64,000 nt of DNA from Daphnia carinata (taxonomy: Eukaryota; Arthropoda; Branchiopoda; Diplostraca; Daphniidae): assembly GCF_022539665.2 (NCBI RefSeq), contig NC_081338.1, forward strand, positions 4,525,679 to 4,589,678, in the 5' to 3' direction. The notes below the pieces were generated by a model. It was not told where the DNA came from. It worked only from the letters and a program-made list of their open reading frames with translations, and did not search any database. Below, piece after piece: positions 1 to 9,497 of this stretch; the stretch's first letter is position 1; each line of letters begins with the position of its first letter. The position numbers and the translations under genes were made by a program.

Positions 1-1180
1 AATTTCCTTTGAAAAAGAGAAGACAATGACGATTGAAATTTCTTACTTTTGCAAAGAGACACCCAATGATTTTGTAAGATAAAAATATTGATAGTGTCTG
101 CTTTCGAGTCTTAGGAAACAATACAGTTATTACCATGGTCTGTTTAGTTAAAAACTCATTTCCGCCATATTGTATCAGTAACTTTCTTTAGGCAGACTTT
201 GTCATTCCCATGGTTCATCCAACATAAATCTGAAACTCCAATGCTTACAATGAACATTTGCTAGTTGGTTGGATCAAATTGTTCCCGACTAGTGCAACAT
301 AAAACAATGCCCCATTTCTCCTTTAGAATAGTAAGAACCGAGAAGTTCGATCGGTTGAACGAGTAGCGTGGTCAAAAGTGCCATCGAAACATTTTTGGTG
401 CGTACAAACATCATTAACTTCGAAAATAAAAGGCGTTTCTCTATGCAATCGTAAAAATAAAAATAGAAAAACTCGAAAATTTCGAACCTGATAAGTCGCG
501 TACATCAGCAAACGGAAACGACGACACTGCAGATTGATAGGGAGAAATTTTCGTTTCTAAAACAACTAGGCACTTCGAGACGTTGACAAAAATGAACCGT
601 CATTCTGTAAAAATGCTAAAATCTACATTGGATTGTTACCATTTTGGAAGAACAGCAAGGGTTGAACATACCGAGCGACGATTACAGGACGACTTACTTT
701 TCGACTGCTCTGCACTGACTTCCAATCTGCAATGGCCGCCAATAATTTCTAGAACAATTCGTCGTCGGTAGAAATTGGCGCGAAAATTGGCAATAACCTT
801 TGTGCCAACCTATTGGATCAACAATGGATTTTTCAGTTAACTTTAGATTAACTACCTATTTCCGTTATTTTCCTAAACGGATATTGCATAAATTTTATTC
901 GTTTAGAGTAGATTGAGCAATATGTAGATGCAACAATATAGATAATTCTCCATGTTGATTAAACCCACGATTAAGCCAGCAATGCTTCGAGCTAGACAGG
1001 ATATAATAGGGGAATAACCAGTAGTTACGGCAACAAAATTCTATCGTGGCTAAACGATTAATAAGCCATCCCTATCTTTATGGCGAGTGAATCATACCAA
1101 ACCAGTTAAACAAAAAACATAAAAGAGATGATTCTTAACGAATTTTTTTTCAATCCTACTCTACTCATCTCTTTTGCCAG
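1..1180. other. Upstream flank of protease pseudogene, no gene seen
   Basis: I see no credible coding exon here. In the intact relatives the signal-peptide exon and first propeptide exon lie within about 400 bp upstream of the exon matching 1181-1310, but nothing resembling them is recognisable in this stretch. The 5' part of the pseudogene therefore appears lost or decayed beyond recognition. Confidence 0.5.
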
Positions 1181-1896
1181 GATATCGAGGAGAGGAAGCA
1201 ATTCTTGTTGAAAAACTTCCCCGCTGCATCCGCCAGATTTCGAGGAACTGAGTTCTGCGGGAATGCTTACCGAAGAAGACTATGAAAACAAATCACCACT
1301 TCCCTCGTGTGTAAGTTTCCATGTTAAGTGATCTAATTTCAAATAAATACCTTGGATAATATGGTTATGCAGGTCGATTACCGTAGGCACAAGTTCATGC
1401 AACCAGTAAAAGATCAAGGCGGATGTGGATCTTGCTCCGCATTTGCAGCCACAGCGGTCGTTGAGTTCGCACACTGCATCAAACACGGAGAATCTGTGTC
1501 TCTCAGGTATCTCAATTATTATGGGAATTGAATAACATATTGACTTATTTGGATTTGCTTTCTCCTTTTCAAAGCGAACAGCAAATTGTGGATTGCGACT
1601 TCCCCGACAGGGAATGCGGAGGTGGCTCTTACCACGAGTACTGGAGGTCCTTGATCACTTCCGGTGGTCAAGCCACTTTTGCCGCCTATCCTTACACGTC
1701 AGGGCAAACGAATCGCAGAGGACCGGCCTGTTTGAATAGGACCAAAGGAGCTCAGCTCGCTGCCGATAATCCGATCGTTGCTCTGAAAGGAGATGAAGTT
1801 GGCGTGATGAAGTTGTTGTCCCAAAAGAAAATTAGTAGACGAGGCGTCAATCTATGCGGTGTCGAAAGGGACTTGGCTACCGTAAACGTTTCCTAA
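1181..1896 (+). pseudogene. Truncated cathepsin L-like C1A protease pseudogene
   Basis: Three exon remnants (1181-1310, 1373-1506, 1575-1896) closely match exons 3, 4 and 5 of the intact gene at 8115-9497. The catalytic-Cys block is present in the same unusual form, CGSCSAFA, as is the following block starting EQQIVDCDFPDRECGGG. Three defects are visible. Exons 1 and 2 are not found upstream. One extra base near 1222, within agatttcgagg, shifts the propeptide frame. An internal deletion at about 1831-1842 joins the LLSQKK segment directly to the C-terminal RGVNLCGVERDLATVNV tail, removing the catalytic His and Asn segments and two introns. A stop follows at 1894-1896. The product could not be an active peptidase. 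Splice junctions of the remaining exons still look normal, so decay is fairly recent. Confidence 0.85.
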
Positions 1897-2644
1897 ATCG
1901 GCCATTGAAATGTCAAATGATTCGATTACGATTGTTTAACTTTTTAATTCAGTTACCTTTTGATTGCTAGATTAGTTCAATCTTGAAATATAACGTCAGT
2001 TAAATTGTTTATGCCTTTCAATGCTATCGATAAAGCTAATGGGCTAGTTAGCAAACCCGCATTCGAAGCGATAATTGTATGTCATTTGTAGGCAACCTGT
2101 AGAACGACTTGGTGGATTAGCAACGCACTTGATTTCAGATCCAAAACAAGATTTTTGGAGGGGAACGGTTTCTCAGTCTTCTTCTCAAAAGGATAGCACT
2201 TAGATGAGAAAAAACATGTTATCTGCCAATAAAAGAGCTACGGGAATATAGCAATCTGCTATAGCTCAGAGTTGACTAAACAAATAAGAAACAGATCGTG
2301 CGTATGGCGTCTGTACTGCAATGCTTTGCAGCTCAACCAACTAATAATAGCGCAGTGTGTGACGCACGCACATTGAGTGAATATTAGTTGGCTTAACCTA
2401 AAACAAATTCCATGAACCTAACCTACTAAAGGATAAATGCCTTACCCCATAGGCGCCATAAATGTCCTCATTTGTTTACCGGCTTTTGTGTCACGCAAAT
2501 GGCCGGTTGTTCACGCCTCTCACATCTGCGTACAGAGAGTGTTTGAGGATAATTTAAACACGCGCAGCACGACGGAATACTGCTACTGCAAGTTCACGGT
2601 GGGGGCACCTTATAGTTTTACACGCAAAATCAACAAATTCGAGC

Positions 2645-2729
2645 TATAAAACGCCGACGAATCGACATACATTTTTAATATTACCTGGACACCATTGTCA
2701 GCCAGACTCAAATCTGCTTTTACTTATAG
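2645..2729 (+). promoter_or_regulatory. TATA box and noncoding leader exon of first duplicated protease
   Basis: TATAAAA lies at 2645-2651. A leader exon should begin about 25-30 bp downstream and end at 2729, where a GTAAGA donor follows. The leader intron ends at AG 2851-2852, immediately before the exon carrying the ATG at 2854. The arrangement is conserved in the copy at 5380-5463. Confidence 0.6.
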
Positions 2730-2853
2730 GTAAGAAATTATGGTTGTTTGATTCAAAAAAAAATCACGTGTGTCCCAGATGCTTTCGCTTTCAAGAGAAA
2801 GACTATTGTTAATTCAAAATCCAATTCCTTGTAAATTTGATTACATCTGTAGA

Positions 2854-4281
2854 ATGGGTAAACTTTCGCTCCTTGTCTCTATGCTGATGGTTTCCTGCTG
2901 GGCGATGGAAATCCATGTCGATGATGTTGACACTGCTTGGCAGAAATATCTAGTAAAACGTCTTTCGTATATCGTCTAAATGAAAAAATGTTCTAACTTT
3001 CATTACTTTTACCTGGACATCTATCGAATAGGCTGAATTCCCAATCGAAATCCAAACAAAATCCGAATTCTGGTTTCGCAAATCCATTTTTAGCGAAACG
3101 CATAACAACATTGCGAAGCACAATGCTAATAAAGACGCCACCTTCCAAATGGGTCACAATCAGTTCTCCGTCATGGTATAATTGACTTTGATGATTCCAC
3201 GATTAGTAAGTTAGTAATTCACTTATCAATCTCCTGCATTGAAATAAGACTGAAGAAGAGAAACATGAGTTTTTCGGTGCCTTATTACCTGTCCCACCTG
3301 TCAATATCAGTTTGGACGCGTCTTCGCGGGTAATCGCCACCTCTGTAAGTTTAATCATTCAATTAGCATTTTCTATTCAAATACCTAAAATGAGATGAAA
3401 GTAACGACTGAGAATTGGGTTTTATCTGTACAGGTGGATTACCGTACTCATGCTTGCATGTCTCCTGTACGGTATCAAGGTAATTGTGGAAGTTGCTGGG
3501 CGTTTTCAGCTACCGCAGTTGTTGAATTTCAAAAATGCATGAAAAACAATTTAATTCGTGTCGATCTCAGGTAAAAAAAAAAACCTAAAGAAAACAACAC
3601 TCCTTAAGGGAGTTTGCACGCTTTGGATGTTAAATCATGTCTTCAATCATTAGCGAACAGCAGCTGGTGGATTGCAGCCGTGCCAATGGTTGTTCAGGTG
3701 GATGGGAAGACGAGGCTTGGCAATATTTGTCTACTGTTGGTGGTCAGATTATTGAGTCTACATACCCTTACACGGCGAAGGTCGCAACCTGTAAGTTCCA
3801 AAGTACGAGTTCTCCTGGAGCACAAATATCCACCACGTTTGTGCAATGGATCCCAACGAGAGACACGATCGCCATGATGACTGTCCTTACAGAAGGTCGA
3901 ATAATTTCCACCTACATGCAATTGCCAAATAGCTTCATGAGTTACCAGTAAATAATAACTTAATTAAAAGAAATTTGATACGAAAACAATTAAATAAAAT
4001 GTGCTATCTTAATAGGAGTGGCGTTTTCAGTGATACTACCTGCGTGCCGAACAACGCTCACGCCATGAATATCGTCGGATATGGATCTCTAAACAGCGTA
4101 CCTTACTGGGTAGACTTTGAACATATCATTCAATCTTTCAACAATAATGTCTTCTGTTAAAACGTAGGTGGTTCGCAATTCGTGGGGTCCAACATGGGGA
4201 GCCTCTGGTTACGTTCTTGTCAAGCGAAGTGTTGACTTGTGCATGATTGAAACGTATCCTCGTACTACTAACGTACTCTAA
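2854..4281 (+). CDS. Cathepsin L-like cysteine protease (C1A), duplicated copy 1
   Basis: Seven coding exons: 2854-2952, 3032-3175, 3249-3344, 3434-3570, 3654-3947, 4016-4109, 4168-4281. All junctions are GT-AG and in phase, giving 325 residues. Residues 1-18 or so form a signal peptide. Residues 34-81 hold an I29-type inhibitory propeptide with an ERFNIN-like pattern ending IAKHN. The mature enzyme probably starts near residue 114 (VDYR). The papain catalytic set is complete: Gln128, Cys134 in CGSCWAFS, His272 in [12 protein letters not shown] and Asn292 in VRNSWG. The family cleaves peptide bonds in lysosomes or, in arthropods, often in the gut lumen; the exact substrate cannot be read from sequence. 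It has its own TATA promoter and a likely AATAAA at 4354-4359. The neighbouring gene at 5588 is its tandem duplicate. Confidence 0.92.
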
Positions 4282-4353
4282 AACGATAGTGCTAAAAAAT
4301 GTTCCTTTGTTTGCGGGTTTTTAAATATTTGCTTTTGCTCATGCAATTCAGCC

Positions 4354-4359
4354 AATAAA
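4354..4359 (+). terminator. Poly(A) signal AATAAA of protease copy 1
   Basis: AATAAA occurs about 73 bp after the stop codon at 4279-4281, in the 3' flank that is conserved in the duplicate. This is the likely 3' end signal. Confidence 0.55.
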
Positions 4360-4549
4360 TATTTTCTTTTTCTGTAACGAGTTTAGTCTTGTGATAAAAG
4401 TAGAATAGGAATGATACAATCGGTTCTTTGCCTCCAAAAAAAATTAAATTAAGATTAAAAGCTTGAGGTTTTTTTACCTTTAAAAAGCGTAGCATCTAAG
4501 TTTTTCGTTGTTGCGTCAATTGCAAGCCGCACTACTGTCAGTGTCATAT

Positions 4550-4642
4550 TCCCGGCTTTCCGCAGACACTTACTTTGCAATCCGTTATTTTAACGATTCT
4601 TCAGACGGACTCGTATATAGGTAAATAGACAGTAAAGAGACA
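4550..4642 (+). repeat. Spacer element shared with the promoter flank of the third protease gene
   Basis: The stretch with tttccgcagacacttactttgc and ending tcgtatatagg resembles 7657-7735 (tttccgcaaacacttactttgc ... tcatatatagg), which lies upstream of the gene at 8115-9497. It sits directly before the breakpoint at 4643 where the second duplication unit begins, so it reads as the leftover 5' flank of a deleted protease copy. Confidence 0.6.
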
Positions 4643-5379
4643 GCCATTCAAATGTGAAATGATTCGATTACGATTGTTTAACTTTTTAATTCAGTTACCT
4701 TTTGAGTACAAGATTAGTTCCATCTTGAAGTATAACGTCAGTTAAATTGTTTATGCCTTTGAACGATCAGAAAAGCTAATGGGCTAGTTAGCAAACCCAC
4801 ATTCGAAGCGACGATTGTACGTCATTTGTAGGCAACCTGTAAAACAACTTGGTAGATCGGCAAGCACTTGATATTCGGATCCAAAACAAGATTTTTTGGA
4901 TGGGAACGGTTTCTCTGTCTTGTCCTCAAATGGATAGCACTTAGATGAGAAAAACATGTTATGCTGTCAATAAAAAAGCTACGGGAATATGGTAATATGC
5001 TATAGCTCAGAGCTGATTAAACAAATAGGAAACAGATCGGCATATGGCGTCGCTGCTGCAGTACTTTGCAGTTCAACCATCTAATACTAACGCGTATGTG
5101 ACGCACATCGAACGATAATTAGTTGGCTTAACCTAAAACAAATTCCATCACTCTAACTTACTACAGGATGATTGCCTTACCCCATAGGCGCCATAGATGT
5201 CCTTATTTGGTTACCGGCTTCTGTTTCACGCAAATGGCCGGTCGTTCACGCCTCTCAAATCTGGATACAGAGAATGTTTGTGGATAATTTAAACACGCGC
5301 AGCACGACGGAATACTGCTATAGCAAGCTCACGGTCGGACCACCTTATAGTTTTACACACTAAATCAATAGACTCGAGC

Positions 5380-5463
5380 TATAAAACGCCGACGAATCGG
5401 CATACATTTTTTATCCTACCTGGACGCCATTGTCACCCAGACTCAACTCTGCCTTCACTTTAG
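5380..5463 (+). promoter_or_regulatory. TATA box and noncoding leader exon of second duplicated protease
   Basis: TATAAAA at 5380-5386 matches the copy at 2645-2651. The leader exon ends at 5463 before GTAAGA, and the leader intron ends at AG 5585-5586 just upstream of the ATG at 5588. Confidence 0.6.
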
Positions 5464-5587
5464 GTAAGAAATTATCGTTGCTTGATTCAACAAAAATTCA
5501 CGAGCATCCCAAATGCTTTCACTTTCTAGAGAAAGACTATAGTTAATTCAAAAGCCAATTCCTTGTAAATTTGATTACATCTGTAGA

Positions 5588-7016
5588 ATGGGAAAACTTT
5601 CGCTCCTTGTCTCTATGCTGATGGTTTCCTGCTGGGCGGTGGAAATCCAAGTCGAGGATGTAGACACTGCTTGGCAGAAATATCTGGTAAATCGTCTAAA
5701 CGAAAAAATGTTCTGACTTCCATTCACTTTTACCTGGACATCTGTCGTATAGGCTGAATTTCCAATCAAAATCCAAACGAAATCCGAGATCTGGTTTCGC
5801 AAATCCATTTTTAGCGAAACGCATAACAACATCGCGAAGCACAATGCTAATAAAGACGCCACCTTCGAAATGGGTCACAATCAGTTCTCCGTCATGGTAT
5901 AATTGGCTTTAAAGGTCTTAGCCGATTCCACGATTAATAAGTTAGTAATCCTCTTGTTAATTCCCTTCATTGAAATAAGACTGAAGATGAGAAGCAACAA
6001 TTTTTCGGTGCCTTATTACCTGCCACACCTGTCAATATCAGTTTGGACGTGTCCTCGCGGCAAGTCGCCACATCTGTAAGTTTTATTATTCAATTAAGAT
6101 TTTGTATTCAAATACCCAAATGAGATGAAAGTCATGACTGAAAATTGGGTTTTACCTGTACAGGTGGATTTCCGTACTAGTGCTTGCATGTCTCCTGTAA
6201 GGAATCAAGGTGGTTGTGGAAGTTGCTGGGCGTTTTCGGCTACCGCAGTTGTTGAATTTCAAAAATGCAGGAAAAGCGGCTTCGTCCGTGTCGATCTCAG
6301 GTAAAAAATAAATAAATTTTAAGAAAACCACAATTCGTTACCTACGAGAGTTCGCCTCGTGTTGAATGTTAAATCACGTCTTCAATCATTAGCGAACAGC
6401 AGCTGGTAGATTGTAGCCGTGCCAATGGCTGTTCTGGTGGATGGGAGCACGAAGCTTGGCAATATTTGGCTTCTAATGGCGGTCAAGATCTTGAGAGTAG
6501 ATACCCTTACACGGCGAGGGCAGCAACCTGTACTTTCCAAAATGCCAATAGTCCTGGAGCTCAGATTTCATCCACAACTCCTGTACAATGGATACCGTCG
6601 GGGGACACCAACGCCATGATGAGTGTCCTGACAGGCGGCCGAATCCTATCCATCTACATGCAGTTGCCCAATAGCTTCATGAATTACCGGTAAATAATAA
6701 TTTAATTTAAATAACTTGCAGGAATAATAAAATGGTGACATGTTGCTAGGAGTGGCGTTTTCAACGACGGTGCCTGCGTTGCCAACAACGCTCACGCTAT
6801 GAATATCGTCGGTTATGGTACTCTAAACGGCATCCCTTACTGGGTAAACTTTTAACACGTTACTCAATATTTCAACAATCATATATTATGTTAAAAACGT
6901 AGGTGGTTCGTAATTCATGGGGTTCTTCATGGGGAGCATCTGGCTACATTCTCGTTCAACGAGGTGTTGACTTGTGTATGATTGAAAGATATTCTCGTAC
7001 TACAAACGTCCTTTAA
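5588..7016 (+). CDS. Cathepsin L-like cysteine protease (C1A), duplicated copy 2
   Basis: Exons: 5588-5686, 5753-5896, 5980-6075, 6164-6300, 6393-6689, 6750-6843, 6903-7016; 326 residues. Domain order matches the gene at 2854: signal peptide, I29-type propeptide, then the papain-type domain with Gln128, Cys134 ([11 protein letters not shown]), His273 ([12 protein letters not shown]) and Asn293 (VRNSWG). Compared with copy 1 it has one extra residue in exon 5 and many conservative changes, so both copies look functional rather than one being a decaying duplicate. Some changes fall next to the active site (YQGNCG in copy 1, NQGGCG here) and could alter specificity; that is inference. Confidence 0.92.
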
Positions 7017-7942
7017 AACGTTAATGCTGAAAATGTCTCCTTGTATGATGGGTTAATACATTTGTTTTTGAGCATTCAGTTCAGTTCATAAATATTTTCT
7101 TTTTGTATAACGATGTTGCCTCACAAGAAAATGTACGTACAAAGGTAACAGTTCAATAACCTCACTATCTACACAACTGCAAAAACATTATTAGAACGTC
7201 ATTCTCACGTCCACACCACTGTTGCCAGATTTACGGCCATTTTTTTCAAAATGCAGCGTTTCCATTTTTCCACATTGCATTTTTCTTTTTTTTTTTTTTT
7301 TTTCTTTGGAACCAAATACACAACTTGACAGACACAAAGAACTCCGCGCCATTTTGCCTTGCTTCTTAGAAAATAGAGATGCTGTTCGATGATGAAAACC
7401 GAGTTATTAACGGAGTTATTTAACCCACCTATAAACGCCCAAAAAGCTAGTCTAAAATGGCAGGACAAAGGAAAATAGCATTGTGTCTTCTAAAGTGTAC
7501 CACAGGGACATATTTCAGTAACCCAAAATAAAACACCTTATTTGAACAAATGATTACCAAAGGCAGATCTGATGAGCTCGCATAGCTCTGACACAGTGGC
7601 TAAAGCCCTCCCCTTGTCAACTGTATCGCTGTATTCCATTAACATCCTATCCCGATTTCCGCAAACACTTACTTTGCCACCCGTTGCTTAACTGTTGTTC
7701 AAATCGACTCATATATAGGAAAACAGATAGATATTAATTTATTTCGTGTGTCCAAAGCTCTGTGATCCGTGTCTATGACCTCGCTTACGTCAATGGGATA
7801 TACCAGCTGCATAGCTTCCCTCTCTGGTATCCCGTCATTGGGCAAAATGGAATAAAAAAATGGTTCAATCCTTTTTTCTTTCCTAATAGAAATTGTGCAT
7901 GTGATTAATTGGCACCTGTCGTGTTGAGTAAATAATGGGCCC
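7017..7942. other. Intergenic stretch between proteases
   Basis: No coding exon is supported. It contains a poly(T) run near 7285-7303 and the element at 7657-7735 that resembles 4550-4642. Short open frames on the minus strand around 7205-7468 have no recognisable protein character. Confidence 0.6.
7657..7735 (+). repeat. 5' flank element resembling 4550-4642
   Basis: Partner of the spacer element described at 4550-4642. It lies about 210 bp upstream of the TATA box of the gene at 8115-9497, so it may be part of that gene's upstream control region or simply conserved flank. Confidence 0.5.
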
Positions 7943-8028
7943 TATAAAACTCAGCGGTTTAGAAGGCGTCTCTCTCTCCTGCCCGAGTACAAGTCTCATT
8001 CATTCAACCTGTACTGAACATTTTACAG
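7943..8028 (+). promoter_or_regulatory. TATA box and noncoding leader exon of third protease gene
   Basis: TATAAAA at 7943-7949. The leader exon ends at 8028 before a GTAAAA donor. The leader intron (8029-8108) ends at AG before the exon carrying the ATG at 8115. Confidence 0.55.
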
Positions 8029-8114
8029 GTAAAAGGTATACTCTAACTTGGCCGCCACTTTCACTTTAAAACTACTATTGTTCTATCTCACGTACACAGT
8101 TTATATAGGCGAAA

Positions 8115-9497
8115 ATGGAAAAACTAGCTTTCGTGATTCTTATGTTCGTCGTTGGGACGATCGGAATGCGCGGAGCTGAAGACGTGGAAGCGGCTTGGGA
8201 GAAATACTTGGTAAAACATAAGTGTAGTACGTGAATGTAGCATATATTAATTAAATTCGCTTTCTGGAAGACCGAATTCCCAATGGGCATTCAAACGAAA
8301 GCTGAATATGGAAAACGTAAGTCGAATTTCGAGAAGATTCACGCCATCATTGAAGAGCATAACGCAGATGAGAACGCTACGTACACTATGGCGCATAATC
8401 AGTTCTCTATTATGGTATTATCGAGTTATTTCTGTTGTCCTCTCTCCTCACTTAATTTCCAATTTCACGCAGGATTCAGAAGAAAGAAAACAATACCTGT
8501 TGCAAAACCTTGCTTCCACGAAATCTCTTTATGAAGAGCTGGGCTTCGAGGCTGTCGAGGATAATGACGATTCAACGATGCGCCAACTTCCACAGTTCGT
8601 AAGTTCGTTTTTGAAAGCTCAGCAGTGGCAGTAGATGTTTATAAACCATTTCGGATAGATTGATCACCGAAAAGACAGATGTATGCAGCCAGTTAAAAAC
8701 CAAGGTGGATGTGGATCCTGTTCCGCGTTTGCAGCTACGGCTGTAGTTGAGTTCGCTAATTGTGTCAAAAATGGAGCACCTGTATCCCTCAGGTACACCA
8801 ACCATCATTGGAAGACTAACGACATCGTTCATTTGAATATTTTTTTTCCTTTTAAAGTGAACAACAAATCGTGGATTGCGACTTCCCCGATAGGGAATGC
8901 GGAGGTGGCTCTTACCACGAGTACTGGAAGTCCTTGATCAAAGCAGGTGGTCAAGCCACTTCCGCCGCCTATCCGTACATTTCGGGAGAAACGAAAAAGA
9001 GAGGCCCAGCCTGTCTGAACAAGCCGAAAGGAGCTAAACTGGCTGCGAGAAATCCGATTGTTGCTCTGAAAGAAAGAGATGAAAATGGCGTGATGAAGTT
9101 GTTGTCCCAAAGGAAACTCGTGGCTGTTTGCATCGAAGTTACGGACAAGTTCATGAACTACAAGTGAGGCAATATAATCAAGTGAAAGTGAAATCCGTTT
9201 TAAAATTAAGAGCTATTTTTAAACAGGACCGGTGTTTACACAACCCCATGCAAAGGTGACGAAGGTCTCCACGCCGTCGCAGCTGTTGGTTATGGCACTT
9301 ACAGAAACATTAAATACTGGGTAAATATTCGAGTCGAAACTGAAACCGAGTTTAATTTCTACAACCCTAATTTGATTTGCTAGGCCATTCGCAATTCGTG
9401 GTCTGCTGATTATGGCAATAAGGGATACGTCCTGTTTCAGAGAGGCATCAACCTGTGCGGTGTCGAAAGAGACTTGGCCACTGTTAACGTTGCCTAA
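8115..9497 (+). CDS. Cathepsin L-like C1A protease with Trp-to-Ser change beside the catalytic Cys
   Basis: Exons: 8115-8210, 8271-8414, 8473-8598, 8659-8792, 8858-9163, 9227-9320, 9384-9497; 337 residues, all phases consistent. Signal peptide at 1-22 or so, then an I29-type propeptide with a good ERFNIN pattern (E, R, F, I, HN spaced as in the family). Catalytic residues: Gln137, Cys143, His284 (GLHAVAAVGYG), Asn304 (AIRNSWS). The residue after the catalytic Cys, nearly always Trp in papain-like enzymes, is Ser here (CGSCSAFA), and the usual Gly after NSW is Ser. The pseudogene at 1181-1896 shares CGSCS, so this is an inherited subgroup trait and not a sequencing slip. The mature domain also has an insertion-rich KKRGPACLNKPKGAKL segment. 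Activity is plausible but not certain. Confidence 0.9.

Larger units (their letters stand above)
1901..4385 (+). repeat. Direct duplication unit, copy 1
   Basis: This block (promoter, leader exon, all coding exons and the poly(A) region of the protease gene at 2854-4281) is repeated at about 4643-7115 in the same orientation. Matching landmarks, offset by about 2.73-2.74 kb, include the gattcgattacgattg segment near 1918 and 4661, the promoter stretch at 2437 and 5172, the start codons at 2854 and 5588, and the aaatattttcttttt poly(A) region near 4357 and 7090. Similarity stops abruptly on both sides. Confidence 0.85.
4643..7115 (+). repeat. Direct duplication unit, copy 2
   Basis: Second copy of the block at 1901-4385, containing the promoter, leader exon and complete gene at 5588-7016. 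Intron lengths, exon phases and flanks are conserved with scattered substitutions and small indels. Confidence 0.85.

Noticed and set aside
2437-2649. 70-codon frame conserved in the duplicate at 5172-5363
   Set aside because: It overlaps the TATA box, has many amino-acid-changing differences between copies, and its conservation is explained by the recent duplication.
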